From the NCBI GenBank assembly GCA_910585765.1, contig CAJUES010000016.1, forward strand, positions 1 to 62,059: a DNA stretch of 62,059 nt, read 5' to 3'. The notes under the pieces were generated by a model. It did no database searches and was not told the origin of the DNA. It saw nothing but the letters and a program-made list of their open reading frames with translations. Of the stretch, positions 1 to 7,579 are shown in pieces (the stretch's first letter is position 1; the number at the start of each line of letters is the position of its first letter). Both the position numbers and the translations under genes were made by a program. Origin of the DNA: an uncultured Lachnospiraceae bacterium. GTDB taxonomy: Bacteria; Bacillota; Clostridia; Lachnospirales; Lachnospiraceae.

Positions 1-135
1 TCCGCCTTGTCCTGTCACAAATATCAGGCACTGTTTTTCACTGTTATTTAGGCAATGCTGTACTAGAAGGACGGCGTAGCCGTCAACTGAGTCCGGAAAA
101 AACATCACGCGAGGTGGTAAGTCCGGTCTTTTGAC

Positions 136-204
136 ACCGCCATGCAGGGCTCGAATGATCTCTCAGACATCGCCATGTACATGGCTTGAATGATCTCTCA
201 GACA
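136..204. repeat. Two-unit 35-bp tandem repeat
   Basis: Two adjacent units of about 35 bases both end in the same 17 bases (153-169 and 188-204). The fronts of the units are similar but not identical. No gene reads through them. Confidence 0.6.
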
Positions 205-388
205 GGCAATAACGCTGCGGATTGATTTGGAGTCATGCGGTCATGTTATTTCACTGGGATTCCTGGTTTTATAAGTTTAGGACATCGCTGCATGGAGCAA
301 TCGAAGTCCATAGATGAAACTGTCTGTAGCGATGAAAGCGATCATCAGCTATGACAACTTTACTTTAAGCGAATCCCGGATATTTTTC

Positions 389-433
389 AAGGGACAGAAT
401 TGACCAAATGAAAAATAGTCAATTCCGTCCCTT
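389..433. repeat. 16-bp inverted repeat (hairpin) after the DUF402 gene
   Basis: The arms at 389-404 and 418-433 are reverse complements over 16 positions with a single mismatch, around a 13-base loop. The hairpin lies about 30 bases past the stop codon of the minus-strand DUF402 gene, so it could end that transcript. Neither strand has a proper T-run after the stem, so it is called a repeat rather than a terminator. Confidence 0.6.
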
Positions 434-464
434 TGCGAAGGCGGTTTTTACGCGCAAATATGGA

Positions 465-962
465 TCAAAGTGATGTGTGGGCGTGTGATATCCACCTTTC
501 GATCTCGGATGCCATCATATCGAATTTATCATCATATATCAAATTCAGGAGACTGTCGAGTCTTCTTAGAGCCTGTGTGATCAGTTGTGGATCGCACAGT
601 TTTTTTTCGAGGGCAATGGCAAGTTCGTCGACATCGAGCACTTTGATGTAGCCGTCGGGGTATAGGACGACATCGGCGAGAAGATCGGTGACGATCAGCG
701 CGTTGTCAGCCTCCTGGTAGGTATAATCTACGATGTCGCAGTACCAGTACAAAAGCGTGTCATCTTCTCGGTAAAATTTGCTCACCTTGTAACCGGATTT
801 GAGAAAATAGCAGGAGTAGCCATGATGGAAATCACGCCGCGGTTTTAATGTGTTCCACTTCGTGATGATGGCGTCATCAGTTCTCTCGAGAATGATATCG
901 TCCTTCAACAATATGCATTCATCAGGTATGATTCGTTTGCGGTAAATTTTCAATTGATCCAT
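465..962 (-). CDS. DUF402 domain protein (possible nucleotide phosphatase fold)
   Basis: A 165-residue soluble protein of the DUF402 family. The characteristic core is the block around residues 72-115: WYCDIVDY, then VTDLLADVVLYPDG, then the LDVDEL stretch. This matches the barrel found in FomD-like proteins and in the Firmicutes nucleoside tri/diphosphate phosphatase Ntdp. The acidic residues after VTDLLAD and in LDVDE are the likely metal ligands by analogy. The start is supported by AAGGAGA a few bases upstream. A promoter with 17-base spacing lies at 1004-1032. Activity on nucleotides is inferred from the family only; the protein is shorter at its N-terminus than some Ntdp proteins. It has no operon partner in the window. 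Confidence 0.75.
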   Translation of the reverse strand: MDQLKIYRKRIIPDECILLKDDIILERTDDAIITKWNTLKPRRDFHHGYSCYFLKSGYKVSKFYREDDTLLYWYCDIVDYTYQEADNALIVTDLLADVVLYPDGYIKVLDVDELAIALEKKLCDPQLITQALRRLDSLLNLIYDDKFDMMASEIERWISHAHTSL

Positions 963-1003
963 GGCATGTTCTCCTTTATGAAGCTGTAGATTGTTACAAT
1001 ATC

Positions 1004-1032
1004 AGTTTACATCTTTTTTTGGTAGGCTTCAA
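1004..1032 (-). promoter_or_regulatory. Probable promoter of the DUF402 gene
   Basis: Read on the minus strand, TTGAAG (1032-1027) and TAAACT (1009-1004) are separated by 17 bases. They lie about 42 bases upstream of the DUF402 start codon. Confidence 0.5.
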
Positions 1033-1063
1033 TATTTTTATGGGGCAGTGATGGTGTGAAATC

Positions 1064-1175
1064 GTTACTGTTCACTCGTCAATAAAAGTAGTGAAAAGCG
1101 TGCTGCATATGGGGTGCTGTTTACGCCTTCATTACATAAAATTGTGTCAGAATTAGTTGGGGCGTGATCAGTAAC
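1064..1175. repeat. MITE-like element, copy 1 of 2 (112 bp)
   Basis: The left end GTTACTGTTCAC (1064-1075) is the reverse complement of the right end GTGATCAGTAAC (1164-1175) except at one position. The internal sequence matches a second copy at 55657-55798 almost base for base, apart from a stretch missing here. There is no reading frame inside. A non-autonomous element mobilised by a transposase elsewhere is the simplest explanation. Both copies lie beside remnants of dead genes. Confidence 0.7.
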
Positions 1176-1273
1176 GTGAGATCAGAGACTGACTTATAGA
1201 GTCAGATTTTATATTTATTTTCGAGCATGATGAAGTGGCAAACTCGGGATTCTGCTGCGCACAGGCAGGCGAT

Positions 1274-1614
1274 ATGATATACGGAGGGCACAAACGGGAA
1301 AGGAAGCATGCTTTATTGGAAATACAAGACAATATACAATGGCATCCTGCATTCTGCTCCGCCGTGGAACTGGAATTGCGGGAATACAAGAAATACCTGA
1401 CCTATGAGCGGGAGCATAATCTGGGCAGAATGCCCCTGAAAGAAGCCTGTAAAGCTGCTGGCACAGTTCAGCGAAAAGTACTCCGTGACCCAGAAGAAAG
1501 CGGGGATCTACCGCATTGCCTCCTTCCTCCGCCTTGTCCTGTCACAAATATCAGGCACGAAAAGACTCCGGGAGCCTATTGTGCTGGTATACATTTTTTT
1601 TCCAAATGCTTAAC
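1274..1614 (+). pseudogene. Remnant of an Rpn-like PD-(D/E)XK family protein
   Basis: Two pieces of one protein family are readable in different frames. The first (from about 1328) reads NIQWHPAFCSAVELELRE followed by EREHNL. This resembles the N-terminus of a family common in Lachnospiraceae that is related to Rpn recombination-promoting nucleases. The second piece (about 1440-1614, another frame) reads LLAQFSEKYSV, then QKKAGIYRI, then LVLSQISGT, which resembles the C-terminal end of the same family. The middle, about half of the normal protein including the catalytic core, is missing. This is an internal deletion plus frameshift, so the gene is dead. The family assignment is by recognition and is only moderately certain. 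Confidence 0.5.
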
Positions 1615-1681
1615 TGGAAATCATTGTGCAGGCACAGTGACGATAAATTCATCTTACATGCGCGTTATTGTGAAATAATCG

Positions 1682-1710
1682 TTGCACTTTGTGCATATTT
1701 AACGTATAAT
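1682..1710 (+). promoter_or_regulatory. Promoter of the FIST signalling operon
   Basis: TTGCAC (1682-1687) and a perfect TATAAT (1705-1710) are 17 bases apart. They lie about 66 bases upstream of the FIST start codon, and nothing else intact lies between. Confidence 0.75.
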
Positions 1711-1776
1711 CTAATCAGTTGTCGGAAAATTTTTCAAAATACATACTTTAAAAGATATACATAAGGAGACGATAGC

Positions 1777-2832
1777 ATGAGACAGTTTTTTGGAATGAGC
1801 AGAAACGGAAATCTGGAAGAAGCAGTCAGCGGGCTGGACAATCCTCAGTTTATTATGCTGATGTCGAACAACGCCCAGTTTGAAACACATGTAAAGGCAC
1901 TGGAAAAGCGCTATCCGGGGGTTCCGAGCATCGGGTGCATCGGGATGAGCTACGATGTGAGCGTAGTGGAGGAAGGTGTTGGCGTTGTCGCGTTTCTGGA
2001 TGGAGTGAATGCGGCCGCAAATGTGCTGGAACAAGTCTCTGTTATGCCTGTAAAATACATTCATCGTCTTGAGGAGGATATGCGCAGAATCAATGGAACA
2101 AGGGAGGACACGGTATGCATCGATTTCTGTGCCGGAAACGATGCCTGTGTGCTGACCACGTTCAACACAGTACTGAGACGCCGCGGGATCCCGCTGGTCG
2201 GTGGGACGGGCGATGCGGGAAAGGTGTCTGCCAACGGAAGGATCTATGAGGACGCAGTGGCGTACGCCATCGTGCAGAATCAGAATGGCAGGGTGAAGAC
2301 GTACAAGGAAAATATTTACCGCAAGCTTGGAAATTACCGGTTTATTGCTTCTGATACCGACAAGGAGAACTATGTGATCGGAACGCTGAACGGAAAGTCG
2401 GCAAAACAGGTTTACAAGAGCATCCTGCATGTGACGGATGAGGAGATCTTGACGCAGACTTTCCAGAATCCATTTGGGAAGATCAACGGGGACGACACCT
2501 GCATCATTTCCATCAAGGAAGTCAGGGGGGATGCGCTCGCATGTTTCCGCCAGGTAAATGACTCGGATGTACTGATCCTGCTGGCGCTTGGCGACTATCA
2601 GGCTATCGTGCGGCGGACGATCGACAATATATGCCGCGATTTTCCGAGAAGGTCTGCCGTTTTTTCAGTCAACTGTCTGTTCCGTTATAAATTGTTCTGC
2701 GAGCGCGGATATATGGACGCCTATCTGGAGGAAATGTCTGAGCTGGGCAGTCATGCGGGACTTGTCGGATACGGGGAGCACTACAACAACCGGTTTGTCA
2801 ACCAGTCTATGACTTGTGTGGTATTTGAGTAA
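1777..2832 (+). CDS. FIST-domain sensory protein
   Basis: A 351-residue soluble protein made of a FIST N domain (about 20-200) and a FIST C domain (about 210-350). FIST domains are predicted small-ligand sensors, with amino acids proposed as ligands, and are usually linked to chemotaxis or c-di-GMP proteins. Visible hallmarks are the early IGC and GVG turns, the LVGGTGDA glycine-rich stretch near residue 145, and the C-terminal block ending in GLVGYGEHY. No membrane segment or output domain is present, so it must pass its signal to a partner protein. The start is fixed by AAGGAG at 1763-1768. It is the first gene of a four-gene unit; the next starts 15 bases after its stop and encodes a chemoreceptor signalling domain, the likely partner. 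Confidence 0.85.
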   Translation: MRQFFGMSRNGNLEEAVSGLDNPQFIMLMSNNAQFETHVKALEKRYPGVPSIGCIGMSYDVSVVEEGVGVVAFLDGVNAAANVLEQVSVMPVKYIHRLEEDMRRINGTREDTVCIDFCAGNDACVLTTFNTVLRRRGIPLVGGTGDAGKVSANGRIYEDAVAYAIVQNQNGRVKTYKENIYRKLGNYRFIASDTDKENYVIGTLNGKSAKQVYKSILHVTDEEILTQTFQNPFGKINGDDTCIISIKEVRGDALACFRQVNDSDVLILLALGDYQAIVRRTIDNICRDFPRRSAVFSVNCLFRYKLFCERGYMDAYLEEMSELGSHAGLVGYGEHYNNRFVNQSMTCVVFE

Positions 2833-2847
2833 AAGGAGGAGCGCGAT

Positions 2848-3786
2848 ATGGCATTTTCAAAAATACATTGGAAGAAAAACAGCAGCAGGACAGATGAGAG
2901 AAGCCTTTACCCGATACAGCATGTGGCGGACAGTCTGAAGGAATTTCAGCAGGAACTGGTCGGCAAAGAAGTCGAATCGCTGGGGGAGCTGGGCATGGTG
3001 GGCAGTTCTTTCACAGGCGTCATGAAAAAGGCGGACAGTTTCCATGACCAGCTGGCTGGTTTTGAACAGTCCTTTTCAGATATCAACAATGTGGCTGGAC
3101 AGTTTGAGCAGGTGCGGGAGGCGATCAGCGAGACCGTGACCGAGGCGCAGGGCAAGGTGGAAGCGCTAAAGAGCACCTCGGTCCATGTGGAGCGGACTTA
3201 CAGTGACATGGAGCAGACGTTTGCGCAGCTGCAGGCGTCGGTGGAGGGCATCAAGCAGTGCATGAAGAAGATCATTTCGATCGCGGAGCAGACCAATATC
3301 CTTGCCCTCAACGCATCGATCGAGGCGGCGAGAGCCGGGCAGTCCGGCAGGGGATTTGCGGTGGTCGCGACGAACGTCAAGGAGCTGGCAGACCAGATCA
3401 AACAGCTGGCGGAGGAAGTGGATACCGGTGTCCATGAGGTGGAGTGCGGAACGGGGGAGCTCAACAACAGTATCTCCGCGTCGCAGCAGGCTCTTGGCAG
3501 GAATATCGACACAGTGAACAGCACATACGAATCTTTCAACAAGATCATAGAGACAGCGGAGGGCACAGTGGCTGTACAGACAGGGATTTCAGAGGTGATC
3601 GAGGGGGCGCACACGGAGCTGCAGACGATCGGACAGTTCTTTGACGAGATCAAGCAGCAGTACCGGGAGGTCGTCAGGCACATAGACCGCGCAAATGATC
3701 TGGGCACGACAAAGAGCGCCCTGTTTGAAGATATGGACAATATTTTATCGCAGATCAAGCCGATGATCAGGGAGATGGAACCTTGA
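2848..3786 (+). CDS. Soluble methyl-accepting chemotaxis-type signalling protein
   Basis: A 312-residue protein, almost entirely helical. The diagnostic element is the hairpin tip of the chemoreceptor signalling domain, around residues 148-175: SIAEQTNILALNASIEAARAG and the following GRGFAVVA. It has no signal peptide, transmembrane segment, HAMP or periplasmic sensor, so it is cytoplasmic. The helices on either side of the tip are shorter than in a full receptor. Known receptors drive a CheA kinase, but no CheA, CheW or other chemotaxis gene is in the window. Here it probably receives input from the FIST protein and contacts a kinase encoded elsewhere. AAAGGAGGAG just upstream supports the start. 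Confidence 0.9.
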   Translation: MAFSKIHWKKNSSRTDERSLYPIQHVADSLKEFQQELVGKEVESLGELGMVGSSFTGVMKKADSFHDQLAGFEQSFSDINNVAGQFEQVREAISETVTEAQGKVEALKSTSVHVERTYSDMEQTFAQLQASVEGIKQCMKKIISIAEQTNILALNASIEAARAGQSGRGFAVVATNVKELADQIKQLAEEVDTGVHEVECGTGELNNSISASQQALGRNIDTVNSTYESFNKIIETAEGTVAVQTGISEVIEGAHTELQTIGQFFDEIKQQYREVVRHIDRANDLGTTKSALFEDMDNILSQIKPMIREMEP

Positions 3787-3873
3787 TGAAAGTGGTTGAA
3801 TTGTGGACAAATATGCGATATAATTCAGAATATCAGCAAAAAATTTGTATCAGAGGAATTCAGGAGGGAAGGT

Positions 3874-4224
3874 ATGACAGTACAGGAGTTTTATGATGAA
3901 GTTGGCGGCGACTACAATGAGATCATGTCACGGCTGAGGACGGAGGACAGGATCAGGAAGTTTGCAGGCATGTTCACAAGGGATGAGAGTTATAAGACAC
4001 TTGTCCAGAGCATCAATGACGGCGATGCAGAGGAGGCGTTCCGGGCAGCCCACACAATGAAGGGTATGTGCCAGAATATGGCGTTTACACGTCTGTTCCA
4101 GTCCAGCCATGAGATCACGGAGGTGCTTCGGGGAAAGGATATAGAGGGCGCAAAGAAGATGCTTGAAAAGGTGACAGAGGATTATGATATCGTGATCGCG
4201 GGGATCGGGAAGCTGTTGGCGTAG
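3874..4224 (+). CDS. HPt (histidine phosphotransfer) domain protein
   Basis: A stand-alone HPt protein of 116 residues. The phosphorylatable histidine is His60 in RAAHTMKGMCQN, the canonical AHxxKG motif at the centre of the four-helix bundle. The start at 3874 is preferred over one at 3796 because AGGAGGGA lies 5-12 bases ahead of it and the extra N-terminal residues do not belong to the fold. HPt proteins shuttle a phosphoryl group between a receiver domain and another receiver or kinase. The next gene encodes a receiver domain, a natural partner. No histidine kinase is encoded in this operon, so the phosphoryl source is elsewhere. Confidence 0.9.
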   Translation: MTVQEFYDEVGGDYNEIMSRLRTEDRIRKFAGMFTRDESYKTLVQSINDGDAEEAFRAAHTMKGMCQNMAFTRLFQSSHEITEVLRGKDIEGAKKMLEKVTEDYDIVIAGIGKLLA

Positions 4225-4267
4225 CGGCATAGGGCAGCATCATAAAAAGGAAAGGGAACGAATTTTG

Positions 4268-5395
4268 ATGGAAACAATGGAAACGATGGAAGATATAGAA
4301 ATAATAGAGAAAAATACGATTCTGATCGCGGACGACGCGGAGATCAACCGTGAGATGATCAAATTTATATTTGATGAGCAGTATAACATTATCGAGGCTG
4401 AAAATGGGGAGCAGGCGATCGAGATCATCAAGAAGGACAGTGACAAGCTGTGCCTGCTGTTCCTCGATCTGCTGATGCCCAAAAAGTCTGGTCTCGATGT
4501 GCTGGCGTTCATGAATGAAGAGTACTATATCAACACGATCCCTGTGATCATGATCACGGGTGAGGCGACGGATGAGACGGATGAGAAGGCTTACGAGTAC
4601 GGAGCTTCCGATATCATCTACAAGCCGTTTGCGCCGAATGTCGTCATGCGGCGCGCCAAGAACATCATGGAACTCTTTGAGCACAGGATCTACATAGAAC
4701 ACAAACTCGAGAAGCGCACAAGGCAGCTGCGGGAGAGCAGGGAGAAACTTGAGCGCAGCAACGAGTTCCTGGTGAATGCGTTAAGTTCGGTGGTGGAGTT
4801 CCGAAGCCTCGAGTCAGGGGAGCACATTCAGCGGGTGAAGTATTTCACGAAGCTCTTTCTGAAATATATCATGAAGATCTATCCCAAGTACGGCATCACA
4901 AAGGAGCAGTCAGCGCTGATCGTCAATGCGTCGGCGCTGCACGATATCGGCAAGATCGCGATACCGGACAGCATCCTGTTAAAGCCGGGCAAGCTTTCTG
5001 AGGAAGAGTTCGAGGAGATGAAGCGGCACACGATCTACGGCTGCGAGCTCCTCGAGAAGTTCAGGCAGGAGGACAATGAATTCTATCACTACTGTTATGA
5101 TATCTGCAGATACCACCATGAGCGCCATGACGGAAACGGGTATCCGGACAGGTTAAAGGGGGACGAGATCCCGATCTGGGCACAGATCGTGTCGGTCGTG
5201 GATGTGTATGACGCGCTGGTGAGCAAGCGCGTGTACAAGGATCCGTTTGCGGTCGAGGAGGCGGCGCGCATGATCCTGGAGGGAGAGTGCGGCGTGTTCT
5301 CACCGGAAATGCTCGACTGTTTCAGGCTGGCAAAGCAGGAGCTTTTTGCGGTGACGGAAGGGAAGTTCTCCTTTGCCGACGTGATGGTAAAGTAA
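4268..5395 (+). CDS. Response regulator with HD-GYP c-di-GMP phosphodiesterase domain
   Basis: A 375-residue two-domain protein. The receiver domain (about 10-130) has the acidic pair ADDAE, the phospho-acceptor Asp in LFLDLLMP, the Thr in MITGEAT and the Lys in IYKPF. A short coiled linker (about 135-170) leads to an HD-GYP domain (about 175-360) with HDIGK and HHERHDGNGYP, so the metal and catalytic residues are intact. It should hydrolyse cyclic di-GMP under phosphorelay control. ATG 4268 is chosen; TTG 4265 directly before it is possible. It is the last gene of the FIST-MCP-HPt unit and its likely output: ligand sensing lowers or raises c-di-GMP. An intrinsic terminator follows at 5426. 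Confidence 0.92.
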   Translation: METMETMEDIEIIEKNTILIADDAEINREMIKFIFDEQYNIIEAENGEQAIEIIKKDSDKLCLLFLDLLMPKKSGLDVLAFMNEEYYINTIPVIMITGEATDETDEKAYEYGASDIIYKPFAPNVVMRRAKNIMELFEHRIYIEHKLEKRTRQLRESREKLERSNEFLVNALSSVVEFRSLESGEHIQRVKYFTKLFLKYIMKIYPKYGITKEQSALIVNASALHDIGKIAIPDSILLKPGKLSEEEFEEMKRHTIYGCELLEKFRQEDNEFYHYCYDICRYHHERHDGNGYPDRLKGDEIPIWAQIVSVVDVYDALVSKRVYKDPFAVEEAARMILEGECGVFSPEMLDCFRLAKQELFAVTEGKFSFADVMVK

Positions 5396-5425
5396 GCCGG
5401 AACATAAAGGATTTTGCAGGAAAAA

Positions 5426-5461
5426 GGTGTCGGACACGAGAAAATGTTCGGCATCTTTTTT
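5426..5461 (+). terminator. Terminator of the signalling operon
   Basis: An 11-bp stem (5426-5436 with 5445-5455, including G-U pairs) is followed by six T residues. It lies 30 bases after the HD-GYP stop codon. Confidence 0.8.
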
Positions 5462-5491
5462 GGCTTTGTCGTAAAAAAATAAGACATTTAC

Positions 5492-5520
5492 TAGACAATT
5501 TTACCAGATTTCTGTATAAT
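5492..5520 (+). promoter_or_regulatory. Promoter of the atp operon
   Basis: TAGACA (5492-5497) and TATAAT (5515-5520) are 17 bases apart, downstream of the previous operon's terminator and 50 bases ahead of the first atp gene. Confidence 0.75.
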
Positions 5521-5570
5521 TATGGTTAGGCATCAAAAGAGTGGGAAATGCGGCATGTGGAGGCGGTCGG

Positions 5571-5819
5571 ATGGGGCGGAACAAAAAGTACAAAAAGTCA
5601 GTCTATCAGTCACTGGCGGTGATCACCCAGTTTGGCATCAATATGCTTGTGCCCATCTTTATGTGCTCTTTTGCGGGACTGTTTCTTGACAGGAAACTGG
5701 GAACCGCATTTTGGTTTGTTTTATTGTTCTTTGTGGGAGCTTTGGCGGGATTTCGGAACATTTTTATTCTCGCAAGGAAGATTTACGAGGGAGAAGAGAA
5801 GGATGATGACCAGACTTAG
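5571..5819 (+). CDS. atpZ: AtpZ/AtpI-family small membrane protein
   Basis: An 82-residue protein with two transmembrane helices (about 20-40 and 47-68) joined by a tight LDRKLGT turn, and a charged C-terminus. This is the AtpZ/AtpI family layout found at the head of Firmicutes atp operons, thought to help assemble the c-ring or carry ions. GGAGG at 5559-5563 supports the start at 5571; an in-frame ATG at 5541 lacks a good ribosome site. The 3' end overlaps the next gene by 17 bases, implying translational coupling. Confidence 0.8.
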   Translation: MGRNKKYKKSVYQSLAVITQFGINMLVPIFMCSFAGLFLDRKLGTAFWFVLLFFVGALAGFRNIFILARKIYEGEEKDDDQT

Positions 5820-6198
5820 AAAAATAAATACAGCTCTTCCGGGGCTGCTTTTGGGGATCATTTTATTTGGGATCCTGTGTCAGGTGGTCGTCTTTTTTCT
5901 CGTGGAGGATAAAACAGGCTACAGTGTAGGACTCTGGGTAGGAGTGTTTACAGCAATATTCATGGCCTTTCATATGGCGGTCACTTTGAACACAGCCGTT
6001 GAAAGAGATGTAAAGGGGGCGCAGGCATCAGCAACGAGACAAAATATCATCAGGTATTTTATAGTGGTGGTCATATTGGGAATCCTGATGTTGACAAAGG
6101 TTGGCAATCCACTGGCTGCTTTTGCGGGTGTTATGGGTTTGAAGGTATCGGCCTATCTGCAGCCGCTGCTTGCGAGGTTGTCTCACCGTGGGGCGTAG
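5803..6198 (+). CDS. atpI: ATP synthase subunit I (AtpI)
   Basis: A 131-residue hydrophobic protein with four predicted transmembrane helices and a short polar loop containing ERDVKGAQA. It fits the ATP synthase I chain family, which assists c-ring assembly. ATG 5803 or 5806 can start it; both lie within the end of the preceding gene behind GAGAAGAGAAGG. It stands in the usual place, before atpB. Sequence conservation in this family is low, so the call rests mainly on hydrophobicity, length and position. Confidence 0.75.
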   Translation: MMTRLRKINTALPGLLLGIILFGILCQVVVFFLVEDKTGYSVGLWVGVFTAIFMAFHMAVTLNTAVERDVKGAQASATRQNIIRYFIVVVILGILMLTKVGNPLAAFAGVMGLKVSAYLQPLLARLSHRGA

Positions 6199-6256
6199 GG
6201 GAATGCCTCAGAAGCAAATGAAATGTAACTATAAGGAGACGGATAGTTACCGTGAT

Positions 6257-6318
6257 AAGGAACTGTTGGCAGCGTACTCCGGGCAATTAATTGTCACAAG
6301 TGACTGCCGAACAGTTCC
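6257..6318. repeat. Inverted repeat ahead of atpB, sharing the AAGGAACTGT end
   Basis: GGAACTGTT plus GGCAG (6259-6272) pairs with CTGCC and AACAGTTCC (6304-6318), leaving one unpaired G. The left end AAGGAACTGT is the same terminus carried by the palindromic elements at 11186 and 15930 and by a half copy at 21153. It lies between atpI and atpB in an otherwise empty 161-bp gap. Confidence 0.65.
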
Positions 6319-6359
6319 AAGTAAAACTGAATAGAGAAATAAAACAAGGAGGTGAGTGT

Positions 6360-7076
6360 ATGGGAGCAGGAATTTTGTTATCCGGTGCTGACGACATCGA
6401 TTTTATGATACACGGTGTGTTTCAGTATGAACTCTTCGGACAGAAGCTTTGGATAACAACTACGCATGTGTGTCTTTTCATCGTCATGGCGATCATCATT
6501 ATCTTTTGCCTGTGTGCAAACAGGGCGGTCAAACATGCGACGGAAGTACCCGGAGCTTTCCAAAACGTTGTGGAACTCGTGGTCGAGATGCTCGACAACA
6601 TGATCAGGGGTGTCATGGGCAAGAACGCGACAGCTTTTGCCAACTATATCGGCACGCTGTTCATCTTCATCCTGATCAGCAATATTTCAGGCCTGATGGG
6701 GCTGAGAGCGCCCACGGCTGACTATGGCGTGACATTTGCACTTGGTCTGATCACTTTTACCCTGATAACCTTCAACAAATTCAAGTACCAGAAGGTCTCG
6801 GGTGTGATCAAGGGACTGTGCGATCCATGGCCGATCTGGGCTCCGATCAATGTGATCGGCGATGTGGCAGTACCCATTTCCCTGTCGCTTCGTTTGTTCG
6901 CGAACGTTCTGTCAGGAACCGTCATGATGGCATTGCTCTATGGTCTGCTCGGGTTTATCGCCACAGGCTGGCCGGCAGCGCTTCATGTGTATTTTGACTT
7001 GTTCTCCGGAGCGATCCAGACATATGTATTCTGTATGCTGACAATGACATATATCAACAATGCCATTGAGGGGTAA
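6360..7076 (+). CDS. atpB: F-type ATP synthase subunit a
   Basis: A 238-residue, multi-helix membrane subunit that forms the ion half-channels next to the c-ring. The conserved ISNISGLMGL stretch and the essential arginine in the fourth-helix motif SLSLRLFANVLSG are visible, with the following helix MMALLYGLLG. The start is fixed by AAGGAGGTG ahead of ATG 6360; an in-frame TTG at 6291 is inside the upstream inverted repeat and is not credible. The gene follows atpI and precedes atpE in the standard order. Confidence 0.97.
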   Translation: MGAGILLSGADDIDFMIHGVFQYELFGQKLWITTTHVCLFIVMAIIIIFCLCANRAVKHATEVPGAFQNVVELVVEMLDNMIRGVMGKNATAFANYIGTLFIFILISNISGLMGLRAPTADYGVTFALGLITFTLITFNKFKYQKVSGVIKGLCDPWPIWAPINVIGDVAVPISLSLRLFANVLSGTVMMALLYGLLGFIATGWPAALHVYFDLFSGAIQTYVFCMLTMTYINNAIEG

Positions 7077-7160
7077 AAACCAGGCGGACAGCGAGGCTGT
7101 TCCTGGCAAATGATTTTAGTTTTCTAAATCTCACTAAATATTTCACAGGAGGAATTAACT

Positions 7161-7415
7161 ATGGAATTCAATTCAAACTTTATCTTAGGTTGTTCAGCAA
7201 TTGGCGCAGGTCTTGCGGTTATCGCAGGTATCGGACCCGGTGTAGGCCAGGGTATCGCCGCAGGTCATGCAGCGGCAGCGGTGGGCAGAAACCCGGGTGC
7301 AAAGTCTGATGTCACTTCTACCATGCTTCTTGGTCAGGCGGTTGCCGAGACGACAGGTCTCTATGGTCTGCTCGTGGCAATGCTGTTATTGTTCGTAAAA
7401 CCTTTAGTACCGTAA
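7161..7415 (+). CDS. atpE: F-type ATP synthase subunit c, sodium-type binding site
   Basis: An 84-residue hairpin of two transmembrane helices; about 10-15 copies form the rotor ring. The ion-carrying carboxylate is Glu63 in GQAVAETTGLYG. Gln30 in GIGPGVGQG, Val61, Thr64 and Thr65 stand where the sodium-coordinating residues of the Ilyobacter and Acetobacterium c subunits stand (Gln32, Val63, Ser66, Thr67 in Ilyobacter). The complete set is present, so the enzyme is predicted to be driven by Na+ rather than H+. The ribosome site is AGGAGG ahead of ATG 7161. A 164-bp gap containing an inverted repeat separates it from atpF. Confidence 0.97.
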   Translation: MEFNSNFILGCSAIGAGLAVIAGIGPGVGQGIAAGHAAAAVGRNPGAKSDVTSTMLLGQAVAETTGLYGLLVAMLLLFVKPLVP

Positions 7416-7452
7416 GGATAACGGAGAGAGATTCTGCAAGGATTTTCCAGAG

Positions 7453-7523
7453 CTTCGTTAAAACGAAAAGAAATTCTAAGTATGTAAAAGACGCAGGCTT
7501 AGAAGTGCTTAGTTTCGTTTAAG
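7453..7523. repeat. Imperfect inverted repeat between atpE and atpF
   Basis: The arms at 7453-7480 and 7498-7523 pair imperfectly. TTCTAAG (7474-7480) matches CTTAGAA (7498-7504) perfectly, and the outer AAACGAAA-type blocks match with small gaps. The hairpin lies just before the strong atpF ribosome site. It may adjust transcript stability or the high expression of atpE relative to its neighbours. Confidence 0.55.
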
Positions 7524-7579
7524 GGAACGGCAGGGCTGTTCTCTGTGAATGAAAATATGATAAAAGGAGGTACAAAGGT

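Larger units (their letters stand above)
1..464. other. Gene-free left edge with short repeats
   Basis: I find no convincing gene here. Bases 1-31 are identical to 1528-1558, inside the nuclease remnant downstream, so the window appears to open at the end of a second copy of that sequence. A tandem repeat with a 35-base period lies at about 136-204; the 17 bases at 153-169 recur at 188-204. A strong inverted repeat follows at 389-433. The stretch reads as decayed, repeat-rich intergenic DNA. Confidence 0.6.
963..1776. other. 814-bp region with a MITE-like repeat, a dead gene and the FIST promoter
   Basis: No intact gene is visible. The stretch holds the promoter of the DUF402 gene (1004-1032, minus strand), a small element with inverted ends (1064-1175), the remnant of a PD-(D/E)XK-type protein (about 1274-1614) and the promoter and leader of the signalling operon (1682-1776). 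Confidence 0.6.

Noticed and set aside
136..204. Tandem repeat at the left edge as a CRISPR array
   Set aside because: There are only two adjacent units with no unique spacers and no cas genes.
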